Positions 14,744-23,596 of a stretch of DNA of 33,353 bases are shown here, piece after piece; position 1 is the stretch's first letter; every line of letters begins with the position of its first letter. The DNA is from Candidatus Scalindua arabica (GTDB lineage: Bacteria > Planctomycetota > Brocadiia > Brocadiales > Scalinduaceae): contig JAANXD010000033.1 in NCBI GenBank assembly GCA_018263435.1, forward strand, positions 1-33,353, in the 5' to 3' direction. The notes below the pieces were generated by a model, which was given only the letters and a program-made list of their open reading frames with translations, searched no databases and was not told where the DNA came from. Position numbers and translations under genes: made by a program.

Positions 14744-15838
14744 ATGAAACATGAAGCGCTGTTTTATAATTCAGAAGATGATAAAAAGGTTAGTTGCTAC
14801 CTGTGTCCGCATAGATGTGTAATTGCAGACGGTAAGTTAGGCTACTGTGGGGTTAGAAAGAATATTGATGGTAAACTCTATTCCATGATTTATGGCAGGA
14901 TTTCATCGGCATGTGCAGATGCAATCGAAAAGAAACCCTTATACCATTTTCATCCCGGCAGCTACACATTTTCAATAGGTTCTCTTGGTTGTAATATGCG
15001 TTGTAAACATTGTCAGAATTGGCAAATAGCTCATTCCCGTGCCGATAATGGAGACAGAGATACATCCTATATTTCTCCTGAAGAACTGGTGAATCTTTCG
15101 TTGGAGAATAAGTGCAGTGGAATTTCATGGACTTATAATGAACCAACAATCTGGATAGAGTATGCAATTGATGGCGCAAGATTAGCGAAGGAAAATGGAC
15201 AATACACAGTCTTTGTAACAAACGGCTATATTGAACCGGAAGCATTAGATGCAATTGGGCCGTATTTAGATGCTTACAGGGTTGATATAAAGGGTTTTGA
15301 TAATTACAGGGAAGATGACGTGCCAGAGACTGATATTAAAGTGAGTGAGGAACTTCAGGACTCCAGGCATTGTTTCTATAGAGACGTTGCAAACGTAAAG
15401 AGTGTAAGGCCGATCTTAGATGCTGCAATCAGGGCAAAGTCAAAATGGGACATGCACGTGGAGATAATAACCAACGTTGTGCCGGGTTATAATGATGACA
15501 ATGAAGAGTTGCATGAGATTGCCGGATGGATAGTTCAGAATCTTGGAGACGAGACACCATGGCATATAAGCAGGTTTCAGCCATATCTTGATCTGTCACA
15601 TGTACCGTCAACCCCGATCTCTACTTTAGAAACTGCGAGAAAGATAGGAGTTGAAGAGGGGCTTAAGTACGTTTACACGGGAAACGTCCCCGGACATAAG
15701 TGGGAAAACACTTATTGTCATAGTTGTGGAGAAATGTTGATTGAAAGGGTTGGTTTTGGCGTCAAGACATTTGAAATAAAGGATGGAATGTGTACAAAGT
15801 GTGGTACCAGTATTCCAATTGTTGGTGGATTTGGATAG
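14744..15838 (+). CDS. amrS: AmmeMemoRadiSam system radical SAM enzyme
   Basis: This 364-residue protein has the radical SAM cluster CNMRCKHC (C83, C87, C90) after FSIGSLG, and an N-terminal Cys-rich segment (C18, C21, C25, C35 around CYLCPHRC and YCGV) as in AmrS/PflA-like enzymes. A C-terminal pair of CxxC motifs (CHSCGEM, CTKCG) suggests a further metal site. The family is usually linked with MEMO1 and AMMECR1 homologues; neither is in the window. The natural substrate of the family is not settled. It follows the cupin gene by six bases. Confidence 0.9.
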   Translation: MKHEALFYNSEDDKKVSCYLCPHRCVIADGKLGYCGVRKNIDGKLYSMIYGRISSACADAIEKKPLYHFHPGSYTFSIGSLGCNMRCKHCQNWQIAHSRADNGDRDTSYISPEELVNLSLENKCSGISWTYNEPTIWIEYAIDGARLAKENGQYTVFVTNGYIEPEALDAIGPYLDAYRVDIKGFDNYREDDVPETDIKVSEELQDSRHCFYRDVANVKSVRPILDAAIRAKSKWDMHVEIITNVVPGYNDDNEELHEIAGWIVQNLGDETPWHISRFQPYLDLSHVPSTPISTLETARKIGVEEGLKYVYTGNVPGHKWENTYCHSCGEMLIERVGFGVKTFEIKDGMCTKCGTSIPIVGGFG

Positions 15839-15874
15839 AAAATAAATAATTTAAAAGTATAAGAATTTCATTTT

Positions 15875-15995
15875 GGACACAGATAAACGCAGATTAAAAG
15901 GATTTAGGGTCCAGCCAGAAAAAAACTAGATTTAAAAGTTTTTATCCGTGCATATCTGTGCGAAGTCCTCGGCGCTTTTTGTCCGGGGAAATCAG
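15875..15995. repeat. Imperfect inverted repeat between amrS and the SAM hydrolase gene
   Basis: ACACAGATAAACGCAGATT near 15877 is imperfectly complementary to TTTTATCCGTGCATATCTGTG near 15941-15960. Such degenerate 'ACACAGAT' inverted repeats resemble decayed miniature elements. No gene was found in this stretch. Confidence 0.35.
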
Positions 15996-16022
15996 TGTCC
16001 TATCAATTTAGAGGATTTATGT

Positions 16023-16823
16023 ATGCCTAAAAAACGATCTACAATAACGTTAATTACTGATTTTGGTTTACAGGATGGATATGCGGGTGTGATGAAGGGT
16101 GTAATTGCTAACATCAACCCGTCAGCAAACATAATTGACATTAGTCACAACATTGAACCCCAGAATGTATTTCAAGCGGCTTATGCCCTTAACAGTTCAT
16201 ATAATTATTTCCCAAAGGGGACGATCCACGTAGTTGTCGTTGATCCGGGGGTAGGAAGTGACAGGAAGATTCTTTGTTTAAAGACTAAGGATTACATATT
16301 CCTTGCACCTGACAATGGAGTGCTCTCTTTTATTGTTGCAAATGAGGAGTCTCCGTCAATCAGAGAGGTTACTAACAGTGAATTATTCCTGCCGAACGTC
16401 AGTAATACATTTCACGGACGTGATATATTTGCACCTGTAGCAGCGCATCTCTCCAAAGGGATTAGTCGCAAGGATCTGGGTGAGCGGATTGATAAGATTA
16501 ATGAAATTGATCTGCCAAAACCGATACGTTCACCGGGAGGGGTGATAACGGCCGAAATTATATATATAGATGGTTTTGGTAATCTTATTACCAATGTCAA
16601 TAAAGAGGTTATTGACAGGATGAAGATCAAGACTGAAAGAGTGGCTATTACAATGGGCAGGAAAAGGATTAACGGAATATGTAAATCATATTCGGATGTA
16701 GGAGCAAATGAGGCATTGGCAATATTTGGAAGTTCCGGATATTTAGAGATATCAATAAATCGCGGCAGCGCCAGGGATGTATTAAATTTAAAAAAGGGCG
16801 ATAAATTGGATTTGGGAAATTAA
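16023..16823 (+). CDS. SAM hydrolase / SAM hydroxide adenosyltransferase (DUF62 family)
   Basis: This 266-residue enzyme belongs to the fluorinase/chlorinase fold family; non-halogenating members split S-adenosylmethionine into adenosine and methionine using water. The N-terminal TLITDFGLQDGYAGVMKG, a VVVVDPGVGSDRK stretch and LAPDNGVLSF are typical, as is the later IIYIDGFGNLITN. The ATG at 16023 is preferred because GAGG lies 9-12 bases upstream and MPKKRSTITLITDFG is the normal start; a reading from 15948 adds 25 residues encoded by repeat-derived DNA. bioD starts 13 bases downstream, so the two are probably co-transcribed. Confidence 0.9.
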   Translation: MPKKRSTITLITDFGLQDGYAGVMKGVIANINPSANIIDISHNIEPQNVFQAAYALNSSYNYFPKGTIHVVVVDPGVGSDRKILCLKTKDYIFLAPDNGVLSFIVANEESPSIREVTNSELFLPNVSNTFHGRDIFAPVAAHLSKGISRKDLGERIDKINEIDLPKPIRSPGGVITAEIIYIDGFGNLITNVNKEVIDRMKIKTERVAITMGRKRINGICKSYSDVGANEALAIFGSSGYLEISINRGSARDVLNLKKGDKLDLGN

Positions 16824-16836
16824 GAATAATTGATTT

Positions 16837-17541
16837 ATGGAAAAAGGCGTATTCGTTACAGGTATTGATACAGGCGTTGGCAAGACCATCATTGCCGGTG
16901 CAATAGCTGCTGCGGTAAAAGCGCATGGCCTGGATGTGGGTGTCATGAAACCTGTTGCTACAGGTGCAAAGGAAATAGATGGAAAACTTGTCTCTGAAGA
17001 TGTCGTATATCTTAAAAAAATAATCGATAGCACTGATGATGATGACCTTGTGAATCCCATTCGTCTTGAACCAGCATTAGCGCCAACGATGGCAGCATCA
17101 AAGAGTGGCGTTACCATCGACATGGAAAAAGTATGGGAAACGTACAGGGAACTTACAGACAAACATGGTTTTGTCGTTGTTGAAGGAATTGGCGGCCTCA
17201 TGGTTCCAATTGATGACAATACGCTTGTTGCTGACATGGCACTTAAGATGGACCTGGCAATCGTAATAGTGAGTAAACATTATCTGGGGGCAATAAACCA
17301 TACCCTTTTGACGTTAGAATATGCCAGGAGCAGGAATCTTAGAATTAAGGGAATAATATTCAATATGTTGAATAATGGTGAAGATTTTGTAGGAGAAATA
17401 GGTAGATTATCCTCAACTCCGGTTCTCGGGACTATTCCGTTTAATGAGCACGTGTGTGTTGAGAAGTGTCTGTATGGTGACATAGTAGAATACTTTCGTA
17501 AAGAAATAAACATGTCAAAGATAATGAGAAAAGAGACTTAG
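16837..17541 (+). CDS. bioD: Dethiobiotin synthetase
   Basis: This 234-residue ATP-dependent enzyme closes the ureido ring of biotin, converting 7,8-diaminopelargonate plus CO2 to dethiobiotin. The phosphate-binding loop GIDTGVGKT (9-17), MKPVATGA, and VVVEGIGGLMVPI are all in place. No bioA, bioB or bioF is adjacent, so the remaining biotin genes must lie elsewhere. Length and motifs are normal and the gene looks intact. Confidence 0.95.
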   Translation: MEKGVFVTGIDTGVGKTIIAGAIAAAVKAHGLDVGVMKPVATGAKEIDGKLVSEDVVYLKKIIDSTDDDDLVNPIRLEPALAPTMAASKSGVTIDMEKVWETYRELTDKHGFVVVEGIGGLMVPIDDNTLVADMALKMDLAIVIVSKHYLGAINHTLLTLEYARSRNLRIKGIIFNMLNNGEDFVGEIGRLSSTPVLGTIPFNEHVCVEKCLYGDIVEYFRKEINMSKIMRKET

Positions 17542-17589
17542 GTAAATTTAGCATAAATTAAATAAGTAAAATAATAGAATAAAACATAA

Positions 17590-17618
17590 TTGACATTTTT
17601 TTGAGTTCTTGATAATAT
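17590..17618 (+). promoter_or_regulatory. Sigma-70-like promoter for the polyprenyl synthase gene
   Basis: TTGACA (17590-17595), a 17-base spacer and TAATAT (17613-17618) form a near-consensus promoter, 55 bases before the ATG at 17674. Confidence 0.65.
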
Positions 17619-17673
17619 ATTTAGCCCAATATAACTTAACTCGTTTAGGATAGTACAAGGAGTAATATATTAG

Positions 17674-18648
17674 ATGAGTACAGATGTTATTTTAGAGCCT
17701 TTAAAAGATCAGATGCGCGAAGTCGAGGAGCGTCTTTATAGCGATTTATCTCCGGCAGACAAACGCCTTTCCGATTTAGTGTATCATGTCAGCAAGATAC
17801 AGGGTAAAAGATTACGTCCGGCATTGCTATTACTATCAGGTCAATGTTCAGGTGGTTTAATCCCACAACATATTGATTTGGCAGTAGTTGTAGAGCTTAT
17901 ACATACGGCAACCCTTGTACACGATGATATTATTGATGAGGCAGTGGTAAGAAGGCATATCGAGACGATGAATATAAAATGGGGGAGTAAGATTTCCATT
18001 CTGTTTGGTGATTACCTCTTTTCACGGGCCTATACCATACTTTCTGCTCTCGATTCCCAAATGTCAACACTCATAATGTCCCAGACCATAAACATCCTGT
18101 GTGAAGGTGAAATGGTCCAGCTTTTAAGATGCTATGATGCCGAGGTGACAGAATCAGAATATTTAAGCATTATAGAACGTAAAACGGCATCTCTATGTGC
18201 CGCCAGTTGTAAATTAGGTGCTATTTCATCGGGAGCAAATAAAATGCAGACTGAGGCGCTTACAAACTATGGTTCGAAGATCGGAATGGCATTTCAGATA
18301 ATAGATGATTGTCTGGATGTTGTGGGTGCAGAGGAGAGAATGGGCAAACCGGCGAACCTGGATGCCCAGATCGGAAAACTTACACTGCCGTTTATCAGAT
18401 TAGTAGACAAACTGCCGATAGATCGCAGAGAGAGCACACTTGAACTAATATTCCAGAACAACAATTGTAAAGATTCAAAAGCTGCGATAGCCGACCTGCT
18501 TGCAGAACATGACGCTGTGGACTATGCGTATGACACGGCAAAACAGCTGATAAAAAAAGCACAGGATGATCTCTCCGTCATTCCGGACTCGGTTTACAAA
18601 ACCTCACTCCTTGAACTAGGCGACTATGTAGTTAGTCGAGACAGATAA
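17674..18648 (+). CDS. Polyprenyl diphosphate synthase (trans-type)
   Basis: This 324-residue enzyme lengthens allylic diphosphates by adding isopentenyl diphosphate units, probably for the side chain of quinones. Both aspartate-rich motifs are present: DDIID (84-88, in HDDIIDEAVVRR) and DDCLD (211-215, in QIIDDCLDVVG). GKRLRPALLL and FGDYLFSRAY are other family segments. Length and motifs resemble heptaprenyl to nonaprenyl synthases, but chain length cannot be read reliably. It has its own promoter and an AAGGAG ribosome site about 14 bases before the ATG. Confidence 0.93.
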   Translation: MSTDVILEPLKDQMREVEERLYSDLSPADKRLSDLVYHVSKIQGKRLRPALLLLSGQCSGGLIPQHIDLAVVVELIHTATLVHDDIIDEAVVRRHIETMNIKWGSKISILFGDYLFSRAYTILSALDSQMSTLIMSQTINILCEGEMVQLLRCYDAEVTESEYLSIIERKTASLCAASCKLGAISSGANKMQTEALTNYGSKIGMAFQIIDDCLDVVGAEERMGKPANLDAQIGKLTLPFIRLVDKLPIDRRESTLELIFQNNNCKDSKAAIADLLAEHDAVDYAYDTAKQLIKKAQDDLSVIPDSVYKTSLLELGDYVVSRDR

Positions 18649-18748
18649 GACACGAATCATTTCTCTTCAAACCTTCATTTTTTAATTCTCCCTTATTTTT
18701 CTTCAAAATATTCTTTACATTGTATATGGTATCGTATATGTTACTATT

Positions 18749-19099
18749 GTGGTTGAGATAAAAGAATACATAGATACTAATGGAAATAACAATTTTGAGA
18801 GATGGTTTAACCGACTGAACACAGTCGCAGCCCTGAAGGTCAGAAGATATTTAGCCCGTCTGGAGAATGCTAATTTTTCACGGGTTAAGGGTGTGGGTGG
18901 TGGTGTTTTAGAATGCAAAATTAGTTTTGGGCCGGGATACAGGGTCTATTTCGGTAAAGATGGCGTAAAGCTGATCATCCTGTTGGCCGGAGGCACAAAG
19001 AAACGACAGCAAAATGACATAAAATATGTCAGGGAGTTATGGCAGGAATATAAAAAACGAAGAAAGGAAGGTCAATATGGCACTGACAAAGAGTTTTAA
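18749..19099 (+). CDS. higB: HigB/RelE-like toxin (phage Gp49-like)
   Basis: This 116-residue protein fits the HigB/Gp49-like RelE superfamily: EYIDTNGNNNFERWFNRL, a VRRYLARLENANFSRVKGVGGGVLECKIS-type core, PGYRVYFGKDG and LLAGGTKKRQQNDI. Members cut mRNA on ribosomes. The start is GTG. Its last 23 bases overlap the antitoxin gene, in the toxin-first order typical of higBA. Confidence 0.87.
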   Translation: MVEIKEYIDTNGNNNFERWFNRLNTVAALKVRRYLARLENANFSRVKGVGGGVLECKISFGPGYRVYFGKDGVKLIILLAGGTKKRQQNDIKYVRELWQEYKKRRKEGQYGTDKEF

Positions 19100-19394
19100 A
19101 GATACTATCCAGGCAAGAGCATTACGTGATCCGGAGTTTCGGGAGGGACTTTTAAAAGAAAGTATCGAGTGCCTCCTATCTGGTGATACTGCTACAGGAA
19201 AAACCATGTTGCGTGATTACATTAACGCAACAATCGGATTTGAAGGACTGGCAGAGCTTACCGGGAAATCGTCCAAAAGTCTTATGCGTATGTTTGGGAC
19301 TGATGGTAATCCCAGGGCAAACAATCTGTTTGGTATAATCGGATTACTCCAGAAAAAAGAAGGCATACACCTTGAAGTCCATACAACGAGATAG
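19077..19394 (+). CDS. higA: HigA-like addiction module antidote
   Basis: This 105-residue protein is a helix-turn-helix antitoxin of the type paired with Gp49-like toxins: MALTKSFKDTIQARALRDP, FREGLLKESIECLLSGD and a GLAELTGKSSKSLMRMFG DNA-binding helix pair, then NPRANNLFGIIGLLQKKEG. The ATG at 19077 follows AAGGAAGG and is preferred over an upstream start that adds residues encoded by the toxin's 3' end. It should bind the toxin and repress the operon. Confidence 0.87.
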   Translation: MALTKSFKDTIQARALRDPEFREGLLKESIECLLSGDTATGKTMLRDYINATIGFEGLAELTGKSSKSLMRMFGTDGNPRANNLFGIIGLLQKKEGIHLEVHTTR

Positions 19395-19590
19395 GTGAGA
19401 ACTGGAACTCGATTCTCGTTACTCCCTATCCATCTTTTAGTGTAAATCTACAGTTAAATTTCGTCTTTGGTTAATTTAGGAATTCAGGTTTCAGGAGGCT
19501 TTTAATCTCTCCATTTTTAAATCTTTTAATTAAATCCATAGAAAACTCAATGTTGATCACACTTCGACACCCCGCCTGAATGACAAAGTC

Positions 19591-19630
19591 GGGCGGGCGC
19601 TCAGTGCGACGTCATCCTGAGCGCCCGCCC
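19591..19630. repeat. REP-like palindrome with perfect 13-bp arms
   Basis: Bases 19591-19603 are perfectly complementary to 19618-19630, with a 14-base loop. Outer CTTCGAC (19562-19568) and GTCGAAG (19650-19656) add a further inverted pair. G+C content is far above the surroundings. Confidence 0.8.
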
Positions 19631-19806
19631 GGACCGGTACGGACGGGGAGTCGAAGGATGGCCTTTAGATTCTCTCCTATAATCTCTGTGTTCAATTATA
19701 CTTTTGTCTAAATCGAGAGATTTCTTTGGGTAATTTGTTGTAGCCGTCTGCCTAGGCGGACATTTATTATAATTCGATGGGTAAATGTGAATTTCTCGTA
19801 AGTTGC

Positions 19807-19849
19807 GCAACCTAAAGGTTGCGGCTACCCGCCCGAACGTACTGTTCGG
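19807..19849. repeat. Pair of short hairpins before tatA
   Basis: GCAACC-TAAA-GGTTGC (19807-19822) and CCGAAC-GTACT-GTTCGG (19833-19849) are perfect hairpins. The second lies inside a CCCG...CGGG frame similar to G+C-rich repeats near 14.2 and 19.6 kb. Confidence 0.6.
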
Positions 19850-19894
19850 TACGGACGGGCATAAATCGCTCAATTTAGATTCTAGTAAAATAGT

Positions 19895-19923
19895 TTGACA
19901 TGCCGTAGGAAATAGATTAAGTT
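19895..19923 (+). promoter_or_regulatory. Possible promoter for tatA
   Basis: TTGACA (19895-19900) is consensus; after a 17-base spacer the -10 region reads TAAGTT, a weak match. It is 48 bases before the tatA ATG. Confidence 0.4.
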
Positions 19924-19971
19924 TAAACAGGTTTTATTTATTATTGAAGTACATATTGGAGGTGTTTTAAA

Positions 19972-20199
19972 ATGTTAGGTATTCCAATTGGGTGGTTTGG
20001 TATTCCTGGTGGCTTTGAGTGGATTATTATACTGGTTATAGCTCTGTTAATTTTTGGCAAAAGGCTTCCGGGTACAATGAGATCCATTGGGAAGGGATTT
20101 GTAGAGTTTAAAAAGGGTCTGAAAGGTGTCAAGGATGAGGTTGATGAGGCAGAAGAAGAAGTTAAAAAGATTGATGATGAAGATGTTGATGTAAAGTAA
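19972..20199 (+). CDS. tatA: Twin-arginine translocase subunit TatA/E
   Basis: This 75-residue membrane protein forms the pore component that exports folded proteins with twin-arginine signals. It has one N-terminal membrane helix (about residues 14-28, EWIIILVIALLIFG), then the hinge and amphipathic helix KRLPGTMRSIGKGFVEFKKG and an acidic C-terminal tail. GGAGG lies 8-12 bases before the ATG. No tatC is nearby. A small Tat-signal protein is encoded at 32 kb in the same window. Confidence 0.93.
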   Translation: MLGIPIGWFGIPGGFEWIIILVIALLIFGKRLPGTMRSIGKGFVEFKKGLKGVKDEVDEAEEEVKKIDDEDVDVK

Positions 20200-20515
20200 A
20201 TGTTCTCCACGATTTAAGCCACCCCCTCACAAAAGAACTTTTCATAAAAAGAAATCAATAGTGTTATCACCATAATATAGGCTAGACATCCCTGCCCGTC
20301 CCTGCCTGCGGCAGGCAGGCGGCAGGCGGGTTGTCTGACCGTAGACTACACCGAGGCAGGATGTCACGCCATAGGCGGATCTGCCCCGGGCACGACCTCG
20401 TCTATTTCAATTTTAGTTTTGTTTCGGTTGTTTCTAGTTTGCCTCGGCTATTTTAAGTTTTTTGCTTCTTGCCTTTTGCTTCTTTGTCATTCCGTGGTTA
20501 AGTACTTATTTGTTC
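20200..20515. other. Non-coding spacer between tatA and gspK
   Basis: No gene was found. The main content is copy A of the dispersed palindromic repeat. The remainder is T-rich and lacks a clear terminator for either converging gene. Confidence 0.55.
20277..20408 (+). repeat. Dispersed palindromic repeat, copy A
   Basis: About 132 bases closely match copies at 27944-28093 and 29916-30037 in the same orientation. The left half contains nested GC-rich palindromes built on CCTGCCTGCGGCAGGCAGG, the right half carries CACCGAGGCAGGATGTC and GGCGGATCTGCC. All copies lie between genes. Confidence 0.85.
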
Positions 20516-22741
20516 TCATTCCACAATCCATCTGAAGTATCGTACTCTGATCGGATCAACAGAACGGTCAACAATTGCCAGAATCCTCTTTTCGGCATAC
20601 ACACTTGTTTCACCCTCGTCAGTTATCTGAGCAGTTACATAAACCGTAAAGACATTTGAACGTGTCGTAATCAGGTTTGAGATTGAGCGCAATGCCTCTT
20701 CTTCATCCCATTTAGTTCCTATTGCGCCTGTAATTTCAGACACTCTAGCCACTAGATCCCCTATACTCGTATATGGTTTATTTCCAGGAGTATCAATAGC
20801 ATCTCCTATAGTAGAATCTATATTTGGTAATGACTGTAATACTTGAGTAGAGGCAGTATTTACATTTATCAAACCCGGAATGCGGTGTTCCTGTCCATCA
20901 AAATCACCGGATTGAGAACCTGTGTCTGGTGAATCCGTACTACCGTCTCCATCATTGTCAATATTATCCATAGACGGGTCTGTAATAGTGAAGTACTCGA
21001 ATACTTCAGTGTTATCTACTGTAAAATTAGTCCATGGGTTGCCTGTATGGATATAACACAGGTAACCTTTGTTTGGAAACCTGTTTTTGTTTGCTATATA
21101 AAAGCTTGATGTCCATGTAGCGAGTGTCCATTGGCCGTTAACAGTTGGGTCAAAATTATTGTTTACCACACCAGGGGTATCTGAGCTATTCGCCCAAATC
21201 CATGGTGGCCTTGGGTCATTTAACTGACTGCTTTGAGGATTGTTTGCATCTCCATAGGTTGTAACCTGTACGATGTTACCGCTATCGTCCTCTAAGGTTA
21301 TTTCTTGACCATCTTCATTGAGGTTGTTAATAAGGGGATCCGTCTGATCTGCTCCTGCACCACCATCATTATCTATAAAATAATAACCTGGAGCAGCAGG
21401 GATTTGAGGGCCGTCAAGTATAATTTCTGTTGCACCGTTATCCCACGTAATCTTCCAACCTGCTATATTAATTGCAGAATCGTATGGGTTAAACAATTCT
21501 ATAAATTTACTATTGCTTCCTGATATATTTACCTCTACTTCATTTATATATGGAGTTCTTTCCACGCCATAGTATGTTAGGTAATTTGTTACTGTACCAT
21601 TAGTATCCATAAAGTCCCATATATTAACGGCCATCTGCTGGCGTTCAACATCCGGCACACCACCTGCAGCCAATGCCTCCGCGATCATTTGTATCTTTTT
21701 GTTAGTAGTGTAATAAGCACCAGTGTATGCACCTTCATTATTTACAAGTGCATTGATATTCAGCATGGTCGTAGAGGTACCGCCATCCAGTGTATAGGGT
21801 GGGCAGAGTATTGTGTCGGCGGAGTAAGTAGTTAGCCAGCCTTTCAGGGTATTCTGATCATCCAGAGAGACGGTATTCGTACCGAATATATATTCAAGTC
21901 TGCTCTCGTATGATGAAGTGCCCATGATCTCGGCTTCTGACAGCAGGCCAAAAGGCACATCATCATCATACGGAAAGATAGAATTGAATTCGTTTGGTTC
22001 ATCAGTAACTTCATCCGCTTCTTCAAGAACCGAATCTCCATCATTATCAATACCATCAGTCAGAGGGTTCGGTACTATTCCTGAATCGTCATTTGTGCCA
22101 CTTGTGCCGGGGGCATCATCGTTTCCCAGTCTTGAGTCGATAATGTCGCTTGCGATATTGTCAGCTACTCCTGAGCTTATGCCGGCTGCCTGTTCAATTG
22201 TAAGAGAGAGATCATTCTCGAATGTCGACCAGCCTTCATTGGAGGTGTGTGTGCCACCGTTTGCCTCGTTGCCTGTTACATTTACATTAACCCTTGCCTC
22301 CCCGTCATCGGTAATCAGTACGGCGTATCTTGCAAGGAGGTTTCCCGGAAGCCTTGTGGCAGATGTTGTTGCAGTGTCTGTCGGGAAGTATTGCCATGCG
22401 GAATCGTTCGAGCCGTTACCGCTGTTGTCATAATCCGTGCCGTTAAATATACCGAAGCCGGGCCACGACGCATCACCTTCTTCGTCGTAGTTTTCATCAT
22501 AGTTAGGATCATTATACGCAAGGGTATCGGTTCCGAACTTGTCATGCCGAATAATGTATATCGCGTACTCCAGCCCTGCCTTTGCAACCATTTCGCATTT
22601 AACGCTGTCGGCATAATTTCTGGTAGCCCTGGTTTCTATTCGTGACAACGTAGCGAACGTAATGGTCATCAATGAAAGGATTGTCAGTATGCCAATGATG
22701 GCTACTAATATATAACCCTCTTCTTTTTTCAAGTCATTCAT
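20516..22741 (-). CDS. gspK: GspK-like minor pseudopilin with an inserted lamin-tail domain
   Basis: GspK is thought to cap the pseudopilus tip. The N-terminus (EEGYILVAIIGILTILSLMTITFATLS) is a prepilin membrane helix without Glu at +5, as is normal for GspK. The conserved YADSVKCEMVAKAGLEYA segment follows, and near the C-terminus an INVNTASTQVLQSLP helix-hairpin-helix-like segment (about 624-640) is diagnostic. At 741 residues it is about twice the usual length. The extra part includes a lamin-tail domain (about 397-526: PYINEVEVNISG, KFIELFNPYDSAINIAGWKI) and two calcium-loop-like stretches (GIDNDGDSV near 230, DNIDNDGDGSTDS near 592). It is the last gene of the operon. Confidence 0.85.
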   Translation of the reverse strand: MNDLKKEEGYILVAIIGILTILSLMTITFATLSRIETRATRNYADSVKCEMVAKAGLEYAIYIIRHDKFGTDTLAYNDPNYDENYDEEGDASWPGFGIFNGTDYDNSGNGSNDSAWQYFPTDTATTSATRLPGNLLARYAVLITDDGEARVNVNVTGNEANGGTHTSNEGWSTFENDLSLTIEQAAGISSGVADNIASDIIDSRLGNDDAPGTSGTNDDSGIVPNPLTDGIDNDGDSVLEEADEVTDEPNEFNSIFPYDDDVPFGLLSEAEIMGTSSYESRLEYIFGTNTVSLDDQNTLKGWLTTYSADTILCPPYTLDGGTSTTMLNINALVNNEGAYTGAYYTTNKKIQMIAEALAAGGVPDVERQQMAVNIWDFMDTNGTVTNYLTYYGVERTPYINEVEVNISGSNSKFIELFNPYDSAINIAGWKITWDNGATEIILDGPQIPAAPGYYFIDNDGGAGADQTDPLINNLNEDGQEITLEDDSGNIVQVTTYGDANNPQSSQLNDPRPPWIWANSSDTPGVVNNNFDPTVNGQWTLATWTSSFYIANKNRFPNKGYLCYIHTGNPWTNFTVDNTEVFEYFTITDPSMDNIDNDGDGSTDSPDTGSQSGDFDGQEHRIPGLINVNTASTQVLQSLPNIDSTIGDAIDTPGNKPYTSIGDLVARVSEITGAIGTKWDEEEALRSISNLITTRSNVFTVYVTAQITDEGETSVYAEKRILAIVDRSVDPIRVRYFRWIVE

Positions 22742-22824
22742 ATTTTCATTGCCACAAAGGCAGAAAAATATTTTAATATTAAATTATCAATCGTAAATCA
22801 TAAATCTGAAATCGTAATTCTTTC

Positions 22825-23523
22825 TCACGGTATTGAAATTATATTTGTAGACGTTCCTGTGTATCGATTGCGCATATCTGAGATTGTCATTGCTACTTCT
22901 ACTGCATCCGGCAGGTATTTCTTTGTTGTGCTATCCCATGTATCTCCCCATGTTCCGTCTGTATCCTGATATCTAAACTGCAATGTACTGACATTGAAGC
23001 CGAGTTGATAACCGGTTGCTGTGTCAGGATCAAAACCAGCGATACTCGAATTAAGAGTACTGGTACCCGTAATTTCTGCCTTGCTCAGGATGTTACTAGT
23101 ATTCAGGAAATATGTAATCAGGGCAATTGGCTTGTCTTCAAGATTGGGGGTGTTGGATAGAAGCGTGAGTATATCACTTCCCTCCTTTGCCCCAATGGTA
23201 CTATAAGTGGTTGCAGAGATATTATCAAATGCCTTGAATAGTTCAAAATTAGTATTCAGGGTGGCGCCGGAAAAATCCCTTTTAATTATATCAAAGGCTG
23301 TTCTTACGTTCTGGTATACCTCGTTACGTGCATCTGACTCAGAGAAAGCACTGCTTGCCTGTCTAAAGATTATAGCCGTAATAAGTATAATCATTGCGGC
23401 CAGGGATATGGCGACGATGAGTTCTACAAGGGTGAAGGCAGAGCGGTTGACTATTGAATATTGACTGTTGAATATCGGCAATTGTTTATTATTGATTTTC
23501 AATTGAAATATTTCCTTTGACAA
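22825..23523 (-). CDS. gspJ: GspJ-like minor pseudopilin
   Basis: This 232-residue protein has the prepilin signature RSA|FTLVELIVAISLAAMII with Glu at +5, and then a helix and beta-rich domain of the size expected for GspJ. The residue before the cleavage site is Ala rather than Gly. The start is TTG at 23523, giving a 29-residue leader; another TTG 14 codons in would give 15 residues. The leader is encoded by AT-rich DNA resembling nearby repeats, so the true start is uncertain. It precedes gspK by 83 bases. Confidence 0.78.
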   Translation of the reverse strand: MSKEIFQLKINNKQLPIFNSQYSIVNRSAFTLVELIVAISLAAMIILITAIIFRQASSAFSESDARNEVYQNVRTAFDIIKRDFSGATLNTNFELFKAFDNISATTYSTIGAKEGSDILTLLSNTPNLEDKPIALITYFLNTSNILSKAEITGTSTLNSSIAGFDPDTATGYQLGFNVSTLQFRYQDTDGTWGDTWDSTTKKYLPDAVEVAMTISDMRNRYTGTSTNIISIP

Positions 23524-23596
23524 AATTGTACTGTTAACGTTGGGTCTGCTTCACTTGACCCATCAAAACCTTGAAAATTATAGCTAAATTTATCTA

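Larger units (their letters stand above)
19395..19894. other. Repeat-rich non-coding spacer between higA and tatA
   Basis: No gene is supported in this 500-base stretch. It holds a G+C-rich palindrome (19591-19630) nested in CTTCGAC/GTCGAAG flanks, a GTCTGCCTAGGCGGAC near-palindrome around 19745, a GCAACC/GGTTGC hairpin (19807-19822) and a CCGAAC/GTTCGG hairpin (19833-19849). The long frame on the minus strand here is built from these repeats. Confidence 0.6.

Noticed and set aside
19601-19873. Minus-strand 90-residue frame upstream of tatA
   Set aside because: It is built from palindromic repeats and lacks any recognisable protein pattern or ribosome site.
21918-22645. Plus-strand frames of up to 171 codons within gspK
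   Set aside because: They are antisense shadows of the Asp/Asn/Thr-rich gspK coding sequence, giving Ser/Pro-rich products with no domains.
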